A stretch of DNA of 64,000 nt. Source: Anaeromyxobacter oryzae. GTDB taxonomy: Bacteria; Myxococcota; Myxococcia; Myxococcales; Anaeromyxobacteraceae. Of the stretch, positions 26,002 to 34,233 are shown piece after piece. Position numbers and translations under genes: made by a program. Below the pieces are notes generated by a model. It was not told where the DNA came from. It ran no database searches and saw only the letters and a program-made list of their open reading frames with translations. Positions within the stretch are counted from its first letter, which is position 1. Each line of letters starts with the position of its first letter. The stretch lies in assembly GCF_023169945.1 (NCBI RefSeq), contig NZ_AP025591.1, positions 682,001-746,000 on the forward strand. Reading direction: 5' to 3'.

Positions 26002-26624
26002 ACGCCGGGCGCCGCGCCGCCGCGCGAGATCCACTCCACCGCCGCCCGCCCGAGCCGCGGGAGGCCCGCGCGGAAGAGCGGGTCCGCGCCCTCGATCACC
26101 TCGACGCGGCCGCCCGGCCCGAGCGCGGCCGCGAGCACCGCGGCGCCCGCCGCCGCGCCGACCTCCGGCACGATCGCGAGCACCCGCAGGCCGGCCGCGA
26201 TCGCCGGCGGCGGCCGCTCGGGCGCGACCAGCACGACGCGGTCCACGACATCCCGGTGCGCCGCGGCGAGGGCGAGCGCGGTGTCGGCCGCCGCGCCGAG
26301 CGCCGCGACCGCGAGACGCGGCCCGGCCGTCTCCGCGAGGTGGCGAAGCGCCGCGTCCGCGTCGTCGAGCGCGCGCCCCGGGTCGGGAACGCCCGTCGAC
26401 GCGCCCACGCCGCGGTGCTGGAACCGGAGCGAGGGGTGGCCCGCGCGCGCCGCAGCCCAGGCGAGCTCCGCGACCGCCGGCGCGTCCATCCCGCCGCCGG
26501 GGCCCGGGGCGGGGCAGACGAGCAGGGCAGGACGCCGCGTCCCGCGATGGTAGAGCCCCTCGAGCGTGATCCCGCCCGCGTCGACCAGCGCGGGACGCTC
26601 CAGGTACTGGCCGTCGAGCACCAT
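25998..26624 (-). CDS. alpha/beta-hydrolase-like protein lacking the usual nucleophile
   Basis: 208 aa. It has the fold marks CPAPGPGGGMDAPAVAELA and LRFQHRGVGASTG (oxyanion/loop region) and VVLVAPERPPPAI. The nucleophile elbow, normally GxSxG, reads ALGAAADTALAL, with Ala at the Ser position. A catalytic Asp or His cannot be placed with confidence. It may be an inactive binding protein, or the motif may be displaced. It converges with the CPBP gene, with stops overlapping. Confidence 0.65.
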   Translation of the reverse strand: MVLDGQYLERPALVDAGGITLEGLYHRGTRRPALLVCPAPGPGGGMDAPAVAELAWAAARAGHPSLRFQHRGVGASTGVPDPGRALDDADAALRHLAETAGPRLAVAALGAAADTALALAAAHRDVVDRVVLVAPERPPPAIAAGLRVLAIVPEVGAAAGAAVLAAALGPGGRVEVIEGADPLFRAGLPRLGRAAVEWISRGGAAPGV

Positions 26625-26705
26625 CTGGCCGATCCTATCCGGGCCGGCGCCTGTCTCACAGCGGGGTTCCGGTTATGAACGACCGACACCCGGAGAACGA
26701 CCACC

Positions 26706-27245
26706 GTGCGCCGCCCAGCCCTCGCCCTCGCCGCCCTCGCCCTCGCCGCCCTCGCGCCCGCCCTCGCCCTCGCGCGCGGGCCGTCCACCCCCACGGAGCG
26801 GCGCCGCGCCGTCGAGACCACGCGGCGGCTCGAGCAGCAACCGCTCGCGAAGAGCTCGAATGCCGAGCGGCGGTGGCTGCTCCAGTGGATCGTGGAGATC
26901 CCGGACATCCACGTCCAGGGCTGCTCGGGCCCGCTCGACGCGCTCGCGCAGGACCAGGACGGCGAGCGGTACGGCCGGCTGCTGTTCGTGCAGTCGATGT
27001 TCGGGATGGCCGCCTACCAGGTCGAGCACCCGAAGGAGAAGGACTGGGTCACGATCCAGACGGCCGGCATCGAGAGCGTGCTCCGCGCCTACAGGTCGCT
27101 GCTCCGCTCGGAGCCGAACGCACGATGGGAGGAGCTCGACGCGCTGCTCGTGGCCGCGAAGGCCGGCCAGCTCGAGGCGGTCGTCGAGAAGACCATGGAG
27201 GGCTGCGGGGAGGAGCACGCGCCGGGGCCGGGCGACGCGATCTGA
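26706..27245 (+). CDS. exported protein of unknown function
   Basis: 179 aa. The GTG start gives a signal peptide (RPALALAALALAALAPALALA). The mature protein is mostly alpha-helical, with EQQPLAKSSNAERRWLLQWI, one Cys in VQGCSGP and one near the end (EGCGEE). FVQSMFGMAAYQVEHPKEKD and EAVVEKTMEGCG are conserved-looking blocks. No enzyme motif is seen. It is periplasmic or secreted by prediction. Confidence 0.65.
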   Translation: MRRPALALAALALAALAPALALARGPSTPTERRRAVETTRRLEQQPLAKSSNAERRWLLQWIVEIPDIHVQGCSGPLDALAQDQDGERYGRLLFVQSMFGMAAYQVEHPKEKDWVTIQTAGIESVLRAYRSLLRSEPNARWEELDALLVAAKAGQLEAVVEKTMEGCGEEHAPGPGDAI

Positions 27246-27365
27246 GGGCGATCCCGCCCCGTGACCGTGGGCGTGCCCGATCCGGCGCACGGCAACGGGA
27301 GCGGAACGTCGCCCTGCGACACCCCACCCGTTTCGCTCACCAACGGCCTGCGGCACAGTCCCGGC

Positions 27366-27863
27366 ATGCGCGTCATCTGCTCGTACTGCCGCACCGTGAT
27401 CCGCGACGCTCCGGGCGCCGCTGCGACGGACGTGAGCCACGGGATGTGTCGCGCGTGCGACGCATACTTCGAGCGGCTCTGGGGCGGCATGCGGCTCGGC
27501 GAGTACCTGGATCTCCTGCCGAAGCCGGTGCTGGTCGTCGACGCCGACGGCCGCGTGGTCGCCGGCAACGCCCGGCTGGCCCAGGCGCTGGGACGGTCCG
27601 GGCACGAGCTCCGCGGCCTCCTCGGCGGCGAGGCGATGGCCTGCGTTCACTCGCGGCTGCCGGAGGGCTGCGGGAAGACCGTCCACTGCCGCGAGTGCAC
27701 CATCCGGCGCGCGGTGACGAAGGTGTCCGAGACGCAGCGGCCCATCGCGAACGCGCCGGCGTGGCTGAAGACGGACGCCGGGCGCGTCGACCTCTCCATC
27801 TCCGCGCGGCCGCTGGAAGACTTCGTCGAGGTGACGATCGAGGAGATGCGCCCGGCGGCGTAG
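27366..27863 (+). CDS. PAS-domain protein with Cys-rich zinc-binding segments
   Basis: 165 aa. The N-terminus has CSYCRTVIRD and GMCRACDAYF, a likely zinc ribbon (two CxxC pairs). A PAS domain follows at about residues 45-150 (LPKPVLVVDADGRVVAGNAR), with an inserted Cys/His cluster (GCGKTVHCRECTIRRAV) as seen in small PAS sensors of deltaproteobacteria. No kinase or output domain is attached, so it probably signals through a partner. The ATG at 27366 is chosen because it opens on the zinc ribbon. Confidence 0.75.
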   Translation: MRVICSYCRTVIRDAPGAAATDVSHGMCRACDAYFERLWGGMRLGEYLDLLPKPVLVVDADGRVVAGNARLAQALGRSGHELRGLLGGEAMACVHSRLPEGCGKTVHCRECTIRRAVTKVSETQRPIANAPAWLKTDAGRVDLSISARPLEDFVEVTIEEMRPAA

Positions 27864-27879
27864 ACGGCCCAAGAACCGC

Positions 27880-28044
27880 CGATTCATCACAAGCCGATCG
27901 AGAACCGGCGCCTTGCGCCCGGCCGGTCTTGATCGGTGAAAGTGAAGGAGGGCTGAGAAGGGGGCCGGCCGAGGCGAGTCCGCGGTGGGGAAGCGTCGTC
28001 CGCGTGGATCGGCTACCAAGAAGCCTGCGCCGCGATGCCGGCGA
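27880..28044. repeat. left long inverted repeat of the HNH element
   Basis: It starts with CGATTCATCAC (27880-27890), includes GAGAAGGGGG and CCGGCCGAGGCG (27955-27976), and ends in a block around GGATCGGCTACCAAGAAGCC (28006-28025). The reverse complements of these pieces occur in the same order at 29495-29664. Identity is high in 27996-28044 and moderate outside. Confidence 0.65.
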
Positions 28045-28300
28045 GCTCCCGGCGCGAGACGCGGATGCGGGCGCGTTCGGGGGAACCCAACGGATCGCGT
28101 CGGGCGGTTGACACGTCTCCGGCGCTTTCGCGGATCGCGCGTCGCGCCCGCGCGAGGACGCCTCTCCCGCAGCGCTCCGCGCGCGCGGAGCGGCGCGAGC
28201 GGCGTCCGAACCCCGGGGCGACGCAGCGCGCTGATTCTCGCGCCAGCGCTCGAATCCGTGCGTTTGCGGAGGGTGAGAATTCGCGTGAGACGATGCCCGC
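28045..28300. other. intergenic within the HNH element
   Basis: 256 bp between the left inverted repeat and the HNH start. Short open frames are present on both strands but none looks like protein. A TTGACA near 28107 has no clear -10. Confidence 0.4.
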
Positions 28301-29443
28301 ATGAACGCCCGCGACTCCTCGATCCGCCTCTCCGAGCTCCTCCGCCGCGAGCACCACGCGATGGCGGCCTTTCTCGTCGCCCTGGCCGACTTCGACGCGA
28401 AGCGGCTGTGGCTCGAGCTCGGCTACCCCAGCCTCTTCACCTACCTGAACCGGGAGCTCGGGCTGTCGAAGAGCGCGGCCTTCTACCGGAAGACCGCCGC
28501 CGAGCTCATCCAGCGCTTCCCGGAGCTGGTCGAGCCGCTCGAGGACGGCAAGCTGTGCCTCTCCACCGTCGGTGAGCTCGCCCAGGTGCTCACGCCGGAG
28601 AACCGGGACGGGGTGATCCCCCGGTTCCTCCACCTCTCGAAGCAGGAGGCGCGGGCGGTCGTCGCTGAGCTGAAGCCGGTGGAGCGGCCTCCGCGCCGGG
28701 AGGTCGTGACGACCGTTCGCGTCGCGGCGCCGCCGTCGGCTCGCGACCCCGAACCCGCCGCAGCGCTCGAGCTCGGCGCGCCGGCGACCGCCTGTGTCAT
28801 TGCGCCCGGTTCGCCGGCAGAACTCGTCGATGCCAAAGTGGCCACACGGACCGTGAACGTCCCGATTTCCCGGACGACGCCGCCGACCTTCGAGCCGCTC
28901 ACCGCCGAACTCCGCCGGATGCACCTCACCGTCACGAAGCGGTTCGAGGCGAAGGTCGCCGCGGCGAAGGAGGCCCTCTCGCACTCGCACCCGGGGGCGA
29001 GCACCGAGGTGATCCTCGAGGTCGCGCTCGACCTCCTCCTCGACCGGGCCAAGAGGCGGAGGGGCCTGGTCGAGAAGCCGCGGCGCGAGAAGCGGCCGTC
29101 GAGACCGGACCACATCCCGGCGGAGGTGAAGCGGGCGGTGTGGGTGCGGGACGGCGACTGCTGTCGGTGGGCTCTCGAGAACGGCGGCGTCTGCGGCTCG
29201 CGCCACCGTCTCCAGTACGATCACATCCAGCCGAAGGCGCTCGGCGGGAAGTCGACGATCGAGAACGTTCGCCTCCTCTGCGCTCGGCACAACTTGCTCG
29301 CCGCACGGAAAATCTTCGGCGATGCATGGATGGACAGGTACGCGCCGGCCCGCAAGGCCACCGCGGCGACGGGGCGCCGCGACGCCGGCTCGGCGGGTGC
29401 GCGCTCCGAAGTTCCCGCCGCGGCCCTGACCGGGCCGACGTGA
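28301..29443 (+). CDS. HNH endonuclease (13E12/DUF222-like) of a mobile element
   Basis: 380 aa. The N-terminal ~130 residues are helical and specific to this family (ELLRREHHAMAAFLVALADF, YPSLFTYLNRELGLSKSAAF). A variable middle follows. The C-terminal HNH domain has VWVRDGDCCRW, LQYDHIQPKALGGKSTIEN and VRLLCARHNLLAA, supplying the His-Asn-His and zinc residues. It cleaves DNA by prediction. The gene is bounded by long inverted repeats and is probably multicopy in the genome. Confidence 0.88.
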   Translation: MNARDSSIRLSELLRREHHAMAAFLVALADFDAKRLWLELGYPSLFTYLNRELGLSKSAAFYRKTAAELIQRFPELVEPLEDGKLCLSTVGELAQVLTPENRDGVIPRFLHLSKQEARAVVAELKPVERPPRREVVTTVRVAAPPSARDPEPAAALELGAPATACVIAPGSPAELVDAKVATRTVNVPISRTTPPTFEPLTAELRRMHLTVTKRFEAKVAAAKEALSHSHPGASTEVILEVALDLLLDRAKRRRGLVEKPRREKRPSRPDHIPAEVKRAVWVRDGDCCRWALENGGVCGSRHRLQYDHIQPKALGGKSTIENVRLLCARHNLLAARKIFGDAWMDRYAPARKATAATGRRDAGSAGARSEVPAAALTGPT

Positions 29444-29732
29444 CCGTCGGGCGCGACGGAGCGCCTCCCGAAGCCTCCGGCTGGCCGGACCCCATCGCCG
29501 CCGTCGCGACGCAGGCTTCTTGGTGGCCGATCCCCGCGGCGACGTCTCGCCCCTGCGGCCACGCCCCGGCCGTCCCCCTTCTTCTAGAGCCCCTTCCCCG
29601 CTCGCCAACACAGACGAGGCGTCCCTGCGGCGACGGTCGCGGTGGTCCGAGACGTGATGAATCGTCAGGGACCGGGGTCACGGGCACGGAGAAGCCGGGC
29701 ACGTTCACGGGCACGAAACGGCCCGCGCGTGT
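29444..29732. other. right inverted repeat and short GC-rich repeats
   Basis: No gene. 29495-29664 holds the right arm of the HNH element. 29672-29722 has imperfect repeats of TCACGGGCACG/GTTCACGGGCACG, which in reverse would read Val-Asn-Val-Pro; this looks like a decayed microsatellite, not a gene. Confidence 0.5.
29495..29664. repeat. right long inverted repeat of the HNH element
   Basis: Contains GGCTTCTTGGTGGCCGATCC (29514-29533), reverse complement of the left arm with one mismatch in the core. GCGGCCAC and CCCCCTTCTTC follow, and it ends GTGATGAATCG (29654-29664). Confidence 0.65.
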
Positions 29733-30935
29733 TCAGCTCGCCCTGCGCAGCACCAGGCACTTCAGGTATCGCCCCTCGCGGAACTGGAGCGAGACCGGGT
29801 GATCCGGCGGCTGGCGCGTCTCGCGCACGAGCGCGAGATCGACGCGCGCCTTGTACGCCGCCTCCTTCACCGCGTCCGTGAACTGCTCCGCGGTGACGCG
29901 CGCGGAACAGCTCGCGGTGACGAGGAGCCCGCCGGGCGCCACCACCGCGAGCGCGGCGCGGTTCAGGGACGCGTAGCCGGCGATCGCGGCGTCGACGGCC
30001 TTCTGGGACTTCGCGAACGCCGGCGGATCGCAGACCACGAGGTCGAACCGCCGTCCCTCCTTCTTGTACCGGGCGAGCAGGTCGAAGCAGTCCTCGGTGG
30101 CGAACGCGTGATCGGCGGGATCGAGCTGGTTCGCGCGGAAGTTCTCGCGGGCGAGCGCGATCGCGTCCCGGTCGACGTCGACCGACACCACGTGCCGCGC
30201 GCCGCCGAGCGCCGCCGCCACGGAGAAGCCGCCCGTGTAGCTGAACAGGTTCAGCGCCTCGGCGCGGCCGGCGGCGAGCTCCCGGACCATCCGCCGGTTC
30301 TCGCGCTGGTCGAGGAAGTGGCCGGTCTTCTGGCCGCGCCGGACGTCCACGAGGATGGTCATCCCGTGCTCGTCCACCGCGATCCGCTCCGGCGGCTCGG
30401 CGCCCCAGAGCACGCGCCCCGCGGCGGCGCCGCCCTCGTCGTCGTCGTCCCGCGGGATCTCGTCGCGGCCGTAGACGCCCTCGAGCCCGTCCACCTCCGC
30501 GCGGAGCGCGTCGACGATCGCCGCGCGGTGGGGCGTGAGCCCGGCGGAGTAGAGCTTCAGCACCGCGAACCGGTCGTACCGGTCGGCGACGACGCCGGGG
30601 AGCCCGTCGGACTCACCGTGGACGATCCGCCAGCCGTTCGTGCCGTGGAGCAGCTCGCGCCGGAGCGCGACGGCGCGCGCGACGCGGCGCCGCCAGAAGG
30701 CCTCGTCGATCCGCTCGGCGGGCTCGCGGGTCAGGATCCGGACCGAGATCGCCGAGTGCGGGTCGTAGTAGCCGCGCGCGACGAACCGCCCGTCCTCGGT
30801 GACGTCGACGATCGCGCCGGGCGCGAGCCGGTTCGGCGCGCGCTCCACCGCCTTCCGGAACACCCACGGGTGCCCCGCCCTGAGGTGCCGGGCCAGGTCC
30901 TTCTTGAGCGGCAGCTCGGCCTCGGCCGTCGTCAT
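29733..30935 (-). CDS. rlmI: RlmI-type 23S rRNA (cytosine-C5) methyltransferase
   Basis: 400 aa. The N-terminal PUA domain (KDLARHLRAGHPWVFRKAVE, GAIVDVTEDGRFVARGYYDP) is followed by a linker, then a Rossmann methyltransferase: LNLFSYTGGFSVAAALGGA (motif I), VVSVDVDRDAI, VVCDPPAFAKSQ (catalytic motif IV) and VTASCSARVT with the second catalytic Cys. It has an acidic insert DEIPRDDDDEGGAAAG. Its ATG overlaps the stop of the upstream radical SAM gene by 4 nt, so they are coupled. Confidence 0.93.
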   Translation of the reverse strand: MTTAEAELPLKKDLARHLRAGHPWVFRKAVERAPNRLAPGAIVDVTEDGRFVARGYYDPHSAISVRILTREPAERIDEAFWRRRVARAVALRRELLHGTNGWRIVHGESDGLPGVVADRYDRFAVLKLYSAGLTPHRAAIVDALRAEVDGLEGVYGRDEIPRDDDDEGGAAAGRVLWGAEPPERIAVDEHGMTILVDVRRGQKTGHFLDQRENRRMVRELAAGRAEALNLFSYTGGFSVAAALGGARHVVSVDVDRDAIALARENFRANQLDPADHAFATEDCFDLLARYKKEGRRFDLVVCDPPAFAKSQKAVDAAIAGYASLNRAALAVVAPGGLLVTASCSARVTAEQFTDAVKEAAYKARVDLALVRETRQPPDHPVSLQFREGRYLKCLVLRRAS

Positions 30936-32263
30936 CCTCTCGCCTCCCGGCCGCGGGCACGGCGGCGCGCCGGCCGCTCCTCCTTCGCCCGCGAGAAGTT
31001 CCCCACCACCAGCCCCGGCCGCGCCCGCCGGAGCGCCCGCACCAGCGCGGGGATCCCGATGGGCGCGCCGCCCGCGCCGCGGGTCCGCGCGATCTCCATG
31101 TACACGTCGGGATCGATCGCCAGCGGGCGGGTCTGGACCTGATCCACCTGCGTCTCGGCGACCAGCGCGCAGAGCCGCTCCGCCTCGCCCTCCCGGTCCG
31201 TGACCCCCGGGAACGTGAGCAGGTTCACCGCCACGTACACGCCCTTCCGCTTCGCGGTCCGCATCGACCGGACCACGTCCGCGAGCGCGTAGCCGCTCGG
31301 GCGATAGTAGGCGGCGTAGAGATCCGGGGACGCGGTGTTCGTCGAGATCCGCACGGAGTCGAGCCCGGCGTCGGCGAGCCGGGCGAGCGCATCGGGCAAC
31401 GAGCCGTTCGTGTTCGCGTGGATCGAGCCGCGCGACGTCCGCCGGCGCACCAGCCGGATCGCCTTCTCGAGCTCCTTCCAGCGCGTGAGCGGCTCGCCCT
31501 CGCACCCCTGGCCGAAGCTCACCATCACGTGCCCGGTCGCCGTCTCGAGGTGCCGGACGGCGAGGTCCGCCATCTCCTCCGCGGTCGGCGGGCGGGTGAT
31601 GCGCTCGTGCGACGAGGGCGGCATCCCCTCGTCCTGCTCGGAGAGGCACCCGATGCACGCGGCGTTGCACGAGGCGGAGGACGGGATCGCCCCCTCGTCG
31701 CGGCCGTAGAACGTGTTCTGCGCGGTGAAGCAGCGCCACTCGAGGGCGCAGCGCGCGAGCTGGCGGTAGATGGGGTTCCCGGTCGCGACGAGCCGCTCGA
31801 CCTTGCCCGGCAGGTCCGGCGTCGAGTGCCGCCCCGGGTCCCAGTGGCTCCGGCGATCGGTGCGCAGCGCCCAGACGACGGGGCCGTCCTCGCCGAACGC
31901 CGCGGCGGTGTACGCCCACTGCGGGAGCACCGGCGTCTCCGCGACGGTCGCGAGCGGCGGCCGCGCCGCGCCCGGCAGCAGCGACCGGGTGAAGCCCGGT
32001 GGCAGCGTCGCGCCGACCGCGTGCGGGACGATGCGGCGCCGGCCCACCTTCACCTCCTGCATCACGGTGAGCGCACCCGACTCCGGGTCGACCCCCACCG
32101 GCCGGCGCCCCGGGAGCAGGCACAGCGTGCCGCCCTCCGGGAGCGCGATGGGGGCCTCGCGCGGCGCGACGAGCGCGTCGCCGGTGCGAGCGGCCGCGAG
32201 CAGGTCCGGGTGGTCGTAGACCCGACCCCGGTCGTCGGCGAAGAGCAGTCTCGGCATTCCCAT
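30932..32263 (-). CDS. radical SAM protein, unknown substrate
   Basis: 443 aa. The 4Fe-4S motif is SCNAACIGCLSE (CxxxCxxC, about residues 199-206). SFGQGCEGEPLTRWKELEKA and SIHANTNGSLPDALARLADA are the SAM-binding Gly-rich and strand motifs. The N-terminal ~190 residues are a family-specific domain that reads like a beta-rich cap (RLLFADDRGRVYDHPDLLAA). It ends in an Arg-rich tail. It is co-transcribed with rlmI (ATGA overlap). The substrate cannot be guessed. The start could also be the ATG two codons later. Confidence 0.88.
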   Translation of the reverse strand: MGMPRLLFADDRGRVYDHPDLLAAARTGDALVAPREAPIALPEGGTLCLLPGRRPVGVDPESGALTVMQEVKVGRRRIVPHAVGATLPPGFTRSLLPGAARPPLATVAETPVLPQWAYTAAAFGEDGPVVWALRTDRRSHWDPGRHSTPDLPGKVERLVATGNPIYRQLARCALEWRCFTAQNTFYGRDEGAIPSSASCNAACIGCLSEQDEGMPPSSHERITRPPTAEEMADLAVRHLETATGHVMVSFGQGCEGEPLTRWKELEKAIRLVRRRTSRGSIHANTNGSLPDALARLADAGLDSVRISTNTASPDLYAAYYRPSGYALADVVRSMRTAKRKGVYVAVNLLTFPGVTDREGEAERLCALVAETQVDQVQTRPLAIDPDVYMEIARTRGAGGAPIGIPALVRALRRARPGLVVGNFSRAKEERPARRRARGREARG

Positions 32264-32641
32264 CGAGGTAAGGGCGCGTCCGCGGGTGCGCTCGCGCGCG
32301 GGCGGCCGGCGGTCTTACCACGGCCCGGCCCGCTCGTGGTTCGACAGGCTCGGCGCGCCCGGTCGAGCGTTCTCGACGTGGAGCGTTCTCGACGAGGTCG
32401 CGGGATCCCCTCCCCGGCGGCCTGGCCCGTAGGCGGGGGTATTTCCCCCCGCCGCCGGATGGTAGAATCCGTCGTGGTTTCCGCATGCTCGCCCACCCCC
32501 TCGCCGGCCAGCGAGGGGCGGGCCCGTCCGGCGGGAATCTGGAAGGGCGCCGGACCGTTTCCCTGTCCGAAAGAAGTGGAACGAACGGGAGCGGAAGCCC
32601 GGCGTCCGGAATAGAACCGATCGGGAGCTTCAGAGAACCGA
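32264..32641. other. intergenic before the ECF sigma gene, with short repeats
   Basis: 378 bp, no gene. It has TTCGACAGGCTCGG (32340-32353), present inverted at 36032-36045, and a 16-bp direct repeat GAGCGTTCTCGACG(TG/AG) at 32365-32396. A GGAAC (32578-32582) with CGTC 20 nt later is a poor ECF promoter match. Confidence 0.45.
32365..32396. repeat. 16-bp tandem direct repeat
   Basis: Two adjacent copies of GAGCGTTCTCGACG plus two bases. Each contains the near-palindrome GAGCGTTCTC. A possible protein-binding site upstream of the sigma gene. Confidence 0.45.
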
Positions 32642-33280
32642 ATGTTCGACCTGCGCCAGAACGACCTCACCCGCGACGAGTTCCAGGAGCTCGCGCTCAA
32701 GCACATCGACCCGCTCTACTCGGCGGCCCTGCGGCTCACGAAGAACGACCGCGACGCCGAGGACCTCGTCCAGGACACCTTCCTCCGGGCGTACCGCTTC
32801 TTCGACAAGTTCGAGCGCGGCACGAACATGAAGGCGTGGCTCTTCAAGATCCTGACGAACACGTTCATCAACCGGTATCGCCGGTCGGTGAAGGAGCGGA
32901 ACATCGTCGAGGGCTCCGAGCGTGACGCGGTGCACGAGCGGTTCGTCTCGCGCGAGGCCGCGGAGTACGCCGCGAACCCGGAGCAGTACTTCTTCGACCG
33001 CCTCCTCTCCGACGACGTGCTGAAGGCCGTCGACTCGCTCCCCATCGACTTCCGCATGGTCGTGATCCTCGCCGACCTGCAGGAGTTCTCGTACAAGGAG
33101 ATCGCCGAGATCCTGGACGTCCCGGTGGGCACGGTGATGAGCCGGCTCTACCGCGGACGCCGGCTCCTCCAGAAGGCGCTCGCGAGCTACGCGGTCGTCT
33201 CCGGCGTGCTCCAGGATCCCGGCGAGGGGCAGAGCATCGACCTCGAGACGTACCGCCGCAAGCGCGGCAAGTCGGCCTGA
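32642..33280 (+). CDS. ECF-type RNA polymerase sigma factor
   Basis: 212 aa. Region 2 reads [20 protein letters not shown] and [20 protein letters not shown]. Region 4 has [20 protein letters not shown] and [12 protein letters not shown], the helix-turn-helix that reads the -35. An extra linker ([17 protein letters not shown]) joins them. The anti-sigma gene follows after 16 nt, so the two form a signal-responsive pair controlling an unknown stress regulon. Confidence 0.94.
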   Translation: MFDLRQNDLTRDEFQELALKHIDPLYSAALRLTKNDRDAEDLVQDTFLRAYRFFDKFERGTNMKAWLFKILTNTFINRYRRSVKERNIVEGSERDAVHERFVSREAAEYAANPEQYFFDRLLSDDVLKAVDSLPIDFRMVVILADLQEFSYKEIAEILDVPVGTVMSRLYRGRRLLQKALASYAVVSGVLQDPGEGQSIDLETYRRKRGKSA

Positions 33281-33296
33281 CGGCCCCGGACGCGCC

Positions 33297-34103
33297 ATGT
33301 CGCCGAACGCCCTTCCGACGATGGACTGCGCCGAGCTCGAGCGTTCCCTCGACGCGTACCTCGACGGCGAGTTCGAGGCCCAGGAGATCGGCGAGGCCGA
33401 GGCCCACCTCTCCGCGTGCCCACGCTGTCGCGCCAAGGTCGAGACCCAGGCGCGGATGCGCACCGCGCTGAAGGCGAAGCTGCGCGAGGCGATGGGCGGC
33501 ACGGCGCCCGGAGGTCGCGCTCCGCCGCAGCTCCGCGCCCGCGTCGAGCAGGCGCTCGCGCGCGAGCGGCGGCCGCTGTGGCGCCGCGCGTTCGCGCCGG
33601 TGCCCATCGCGACGATGGCCGCGTGCGCGGCCGGCGCGCTCGCCGTGCTCGTCGTCCGGGGCGGTCCGAACGAGCTCCTCGTGCAGGACGCGATCACGTA
33701 CCACCACCGGTCGCTGCCGCTCGAGGTCGACGCGGCGTCGATGGTCCCCTGGTTCACGGGGAAGCTTCCCTTCCGCCCCGCGCCGCCGCACCTCGAGGCG
33801 GGCGGCGCCGCGGCCGAGGGCGCTCGCCTCTCGAACCTGCAGCAGTGGCCCGCCGCCTACATCCGCTACCGGCTCCCCACCGGGCAGGCCGGCCTCTTCA
33901 TCGTCGACGATCCCGAGCGTCGCTTCGACGCACCCGGCGACGAGAAGCGGCTCGCGCACGGCGTGGTGCGGGTGACGAAGGGCAGCGGCTACAACGTGGC
34001 GGTCTGGCGCGACGACGAGATCGTGTACTCGCTCGTCTCGGATCTCGACGAGACCGCGCTGCTGCAGCTCGTCCGGACCGCGCAGGCCGATGCCGGCCGA
34101 TAG
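33297..34103 (+). CDS. zinc-finger anti-sigma factor
   Basis: 268 aa. The N-terminus is a ZAS domain (DCAELERSLDAYLDGEF, then HLSACPRCRAKV; H-x3-C-x2-C), which binds the ECF sigma. A membrane span follows at about residues 101-118 (APVPIATMAACAAGALAVLVV). The outside domain of ~150 residues has PWFTGKLPFRPAPPHLE and RYRLPTGQAGLFIV, as in other anti-sigma proteins with a sensor ectodomain. It is co-transcribed with the sigma gene. The trigger is unknown. Confidence 0.92.
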   Translation: MSPNALPTMDCAELERSLDAYLDGEFEAQEIGEAEAHLSACPRCRAKVETQARMRTALKAKLREAMGGTAPGGRAPPQLRARVEQALARERRPLWRRAFAPVPIATMAACAAGALAVLVVRGGPNELLVQDAITYHHRSLPLEVDAASMVPWFTGKLPFRPAPPHLEAGGAAAEGARLSNLQQWPAAYIRYRLPTGQAGLFIVDDPERRFDAPGDEKRLAHGVVRVTKGSGYNVAVWRDDEIVYSLVSDLDETALLQLVRTAQADAGR

Positions 34104-34136
34104 CGATCCGCGCTGCGCAGGCGGCTGGCGCGTCTT

Positions 34137-34166
34137 TTGACACTGCGCGCCGGCCGCGGGTAACAT
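34137..34166 (+). promoter_or_regulatory. sigma70-type promoter of frzS
   Basis: TTGACA (34137-34142), 18-bp spacer, TAACAT (34161-34166). Transcription would start near 34173, leaving a leader of about 60 nt before the ATG at 34234. Confidence 0.65.
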
Positions 34167-34233
34167 TTCCCAGCTTTTTCCGCACCGTGCGCGCGTCGCT
34201 CGCGCCGCGTCCTCGCCAGGCCGGGACCACCCG

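Larger units (their letters stand above)
27880..29664 (+). mobile_element. putative inverted-repeat-bounded HNH endonuclease element
   Basis: Approximately 1.78 kb, one gene (HNH endonuclease, 28301-29443) between long imperfect inverted repeats. The inner arms (27996-28044 and 29495-29545) match at most positions; the outermost match is CGATTCATCAC/GTGATGAATCG. No transposase is present, so it may be moved by its own nuclease or in trans. No target-site duplication was recognised. Confidence 0.5.
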
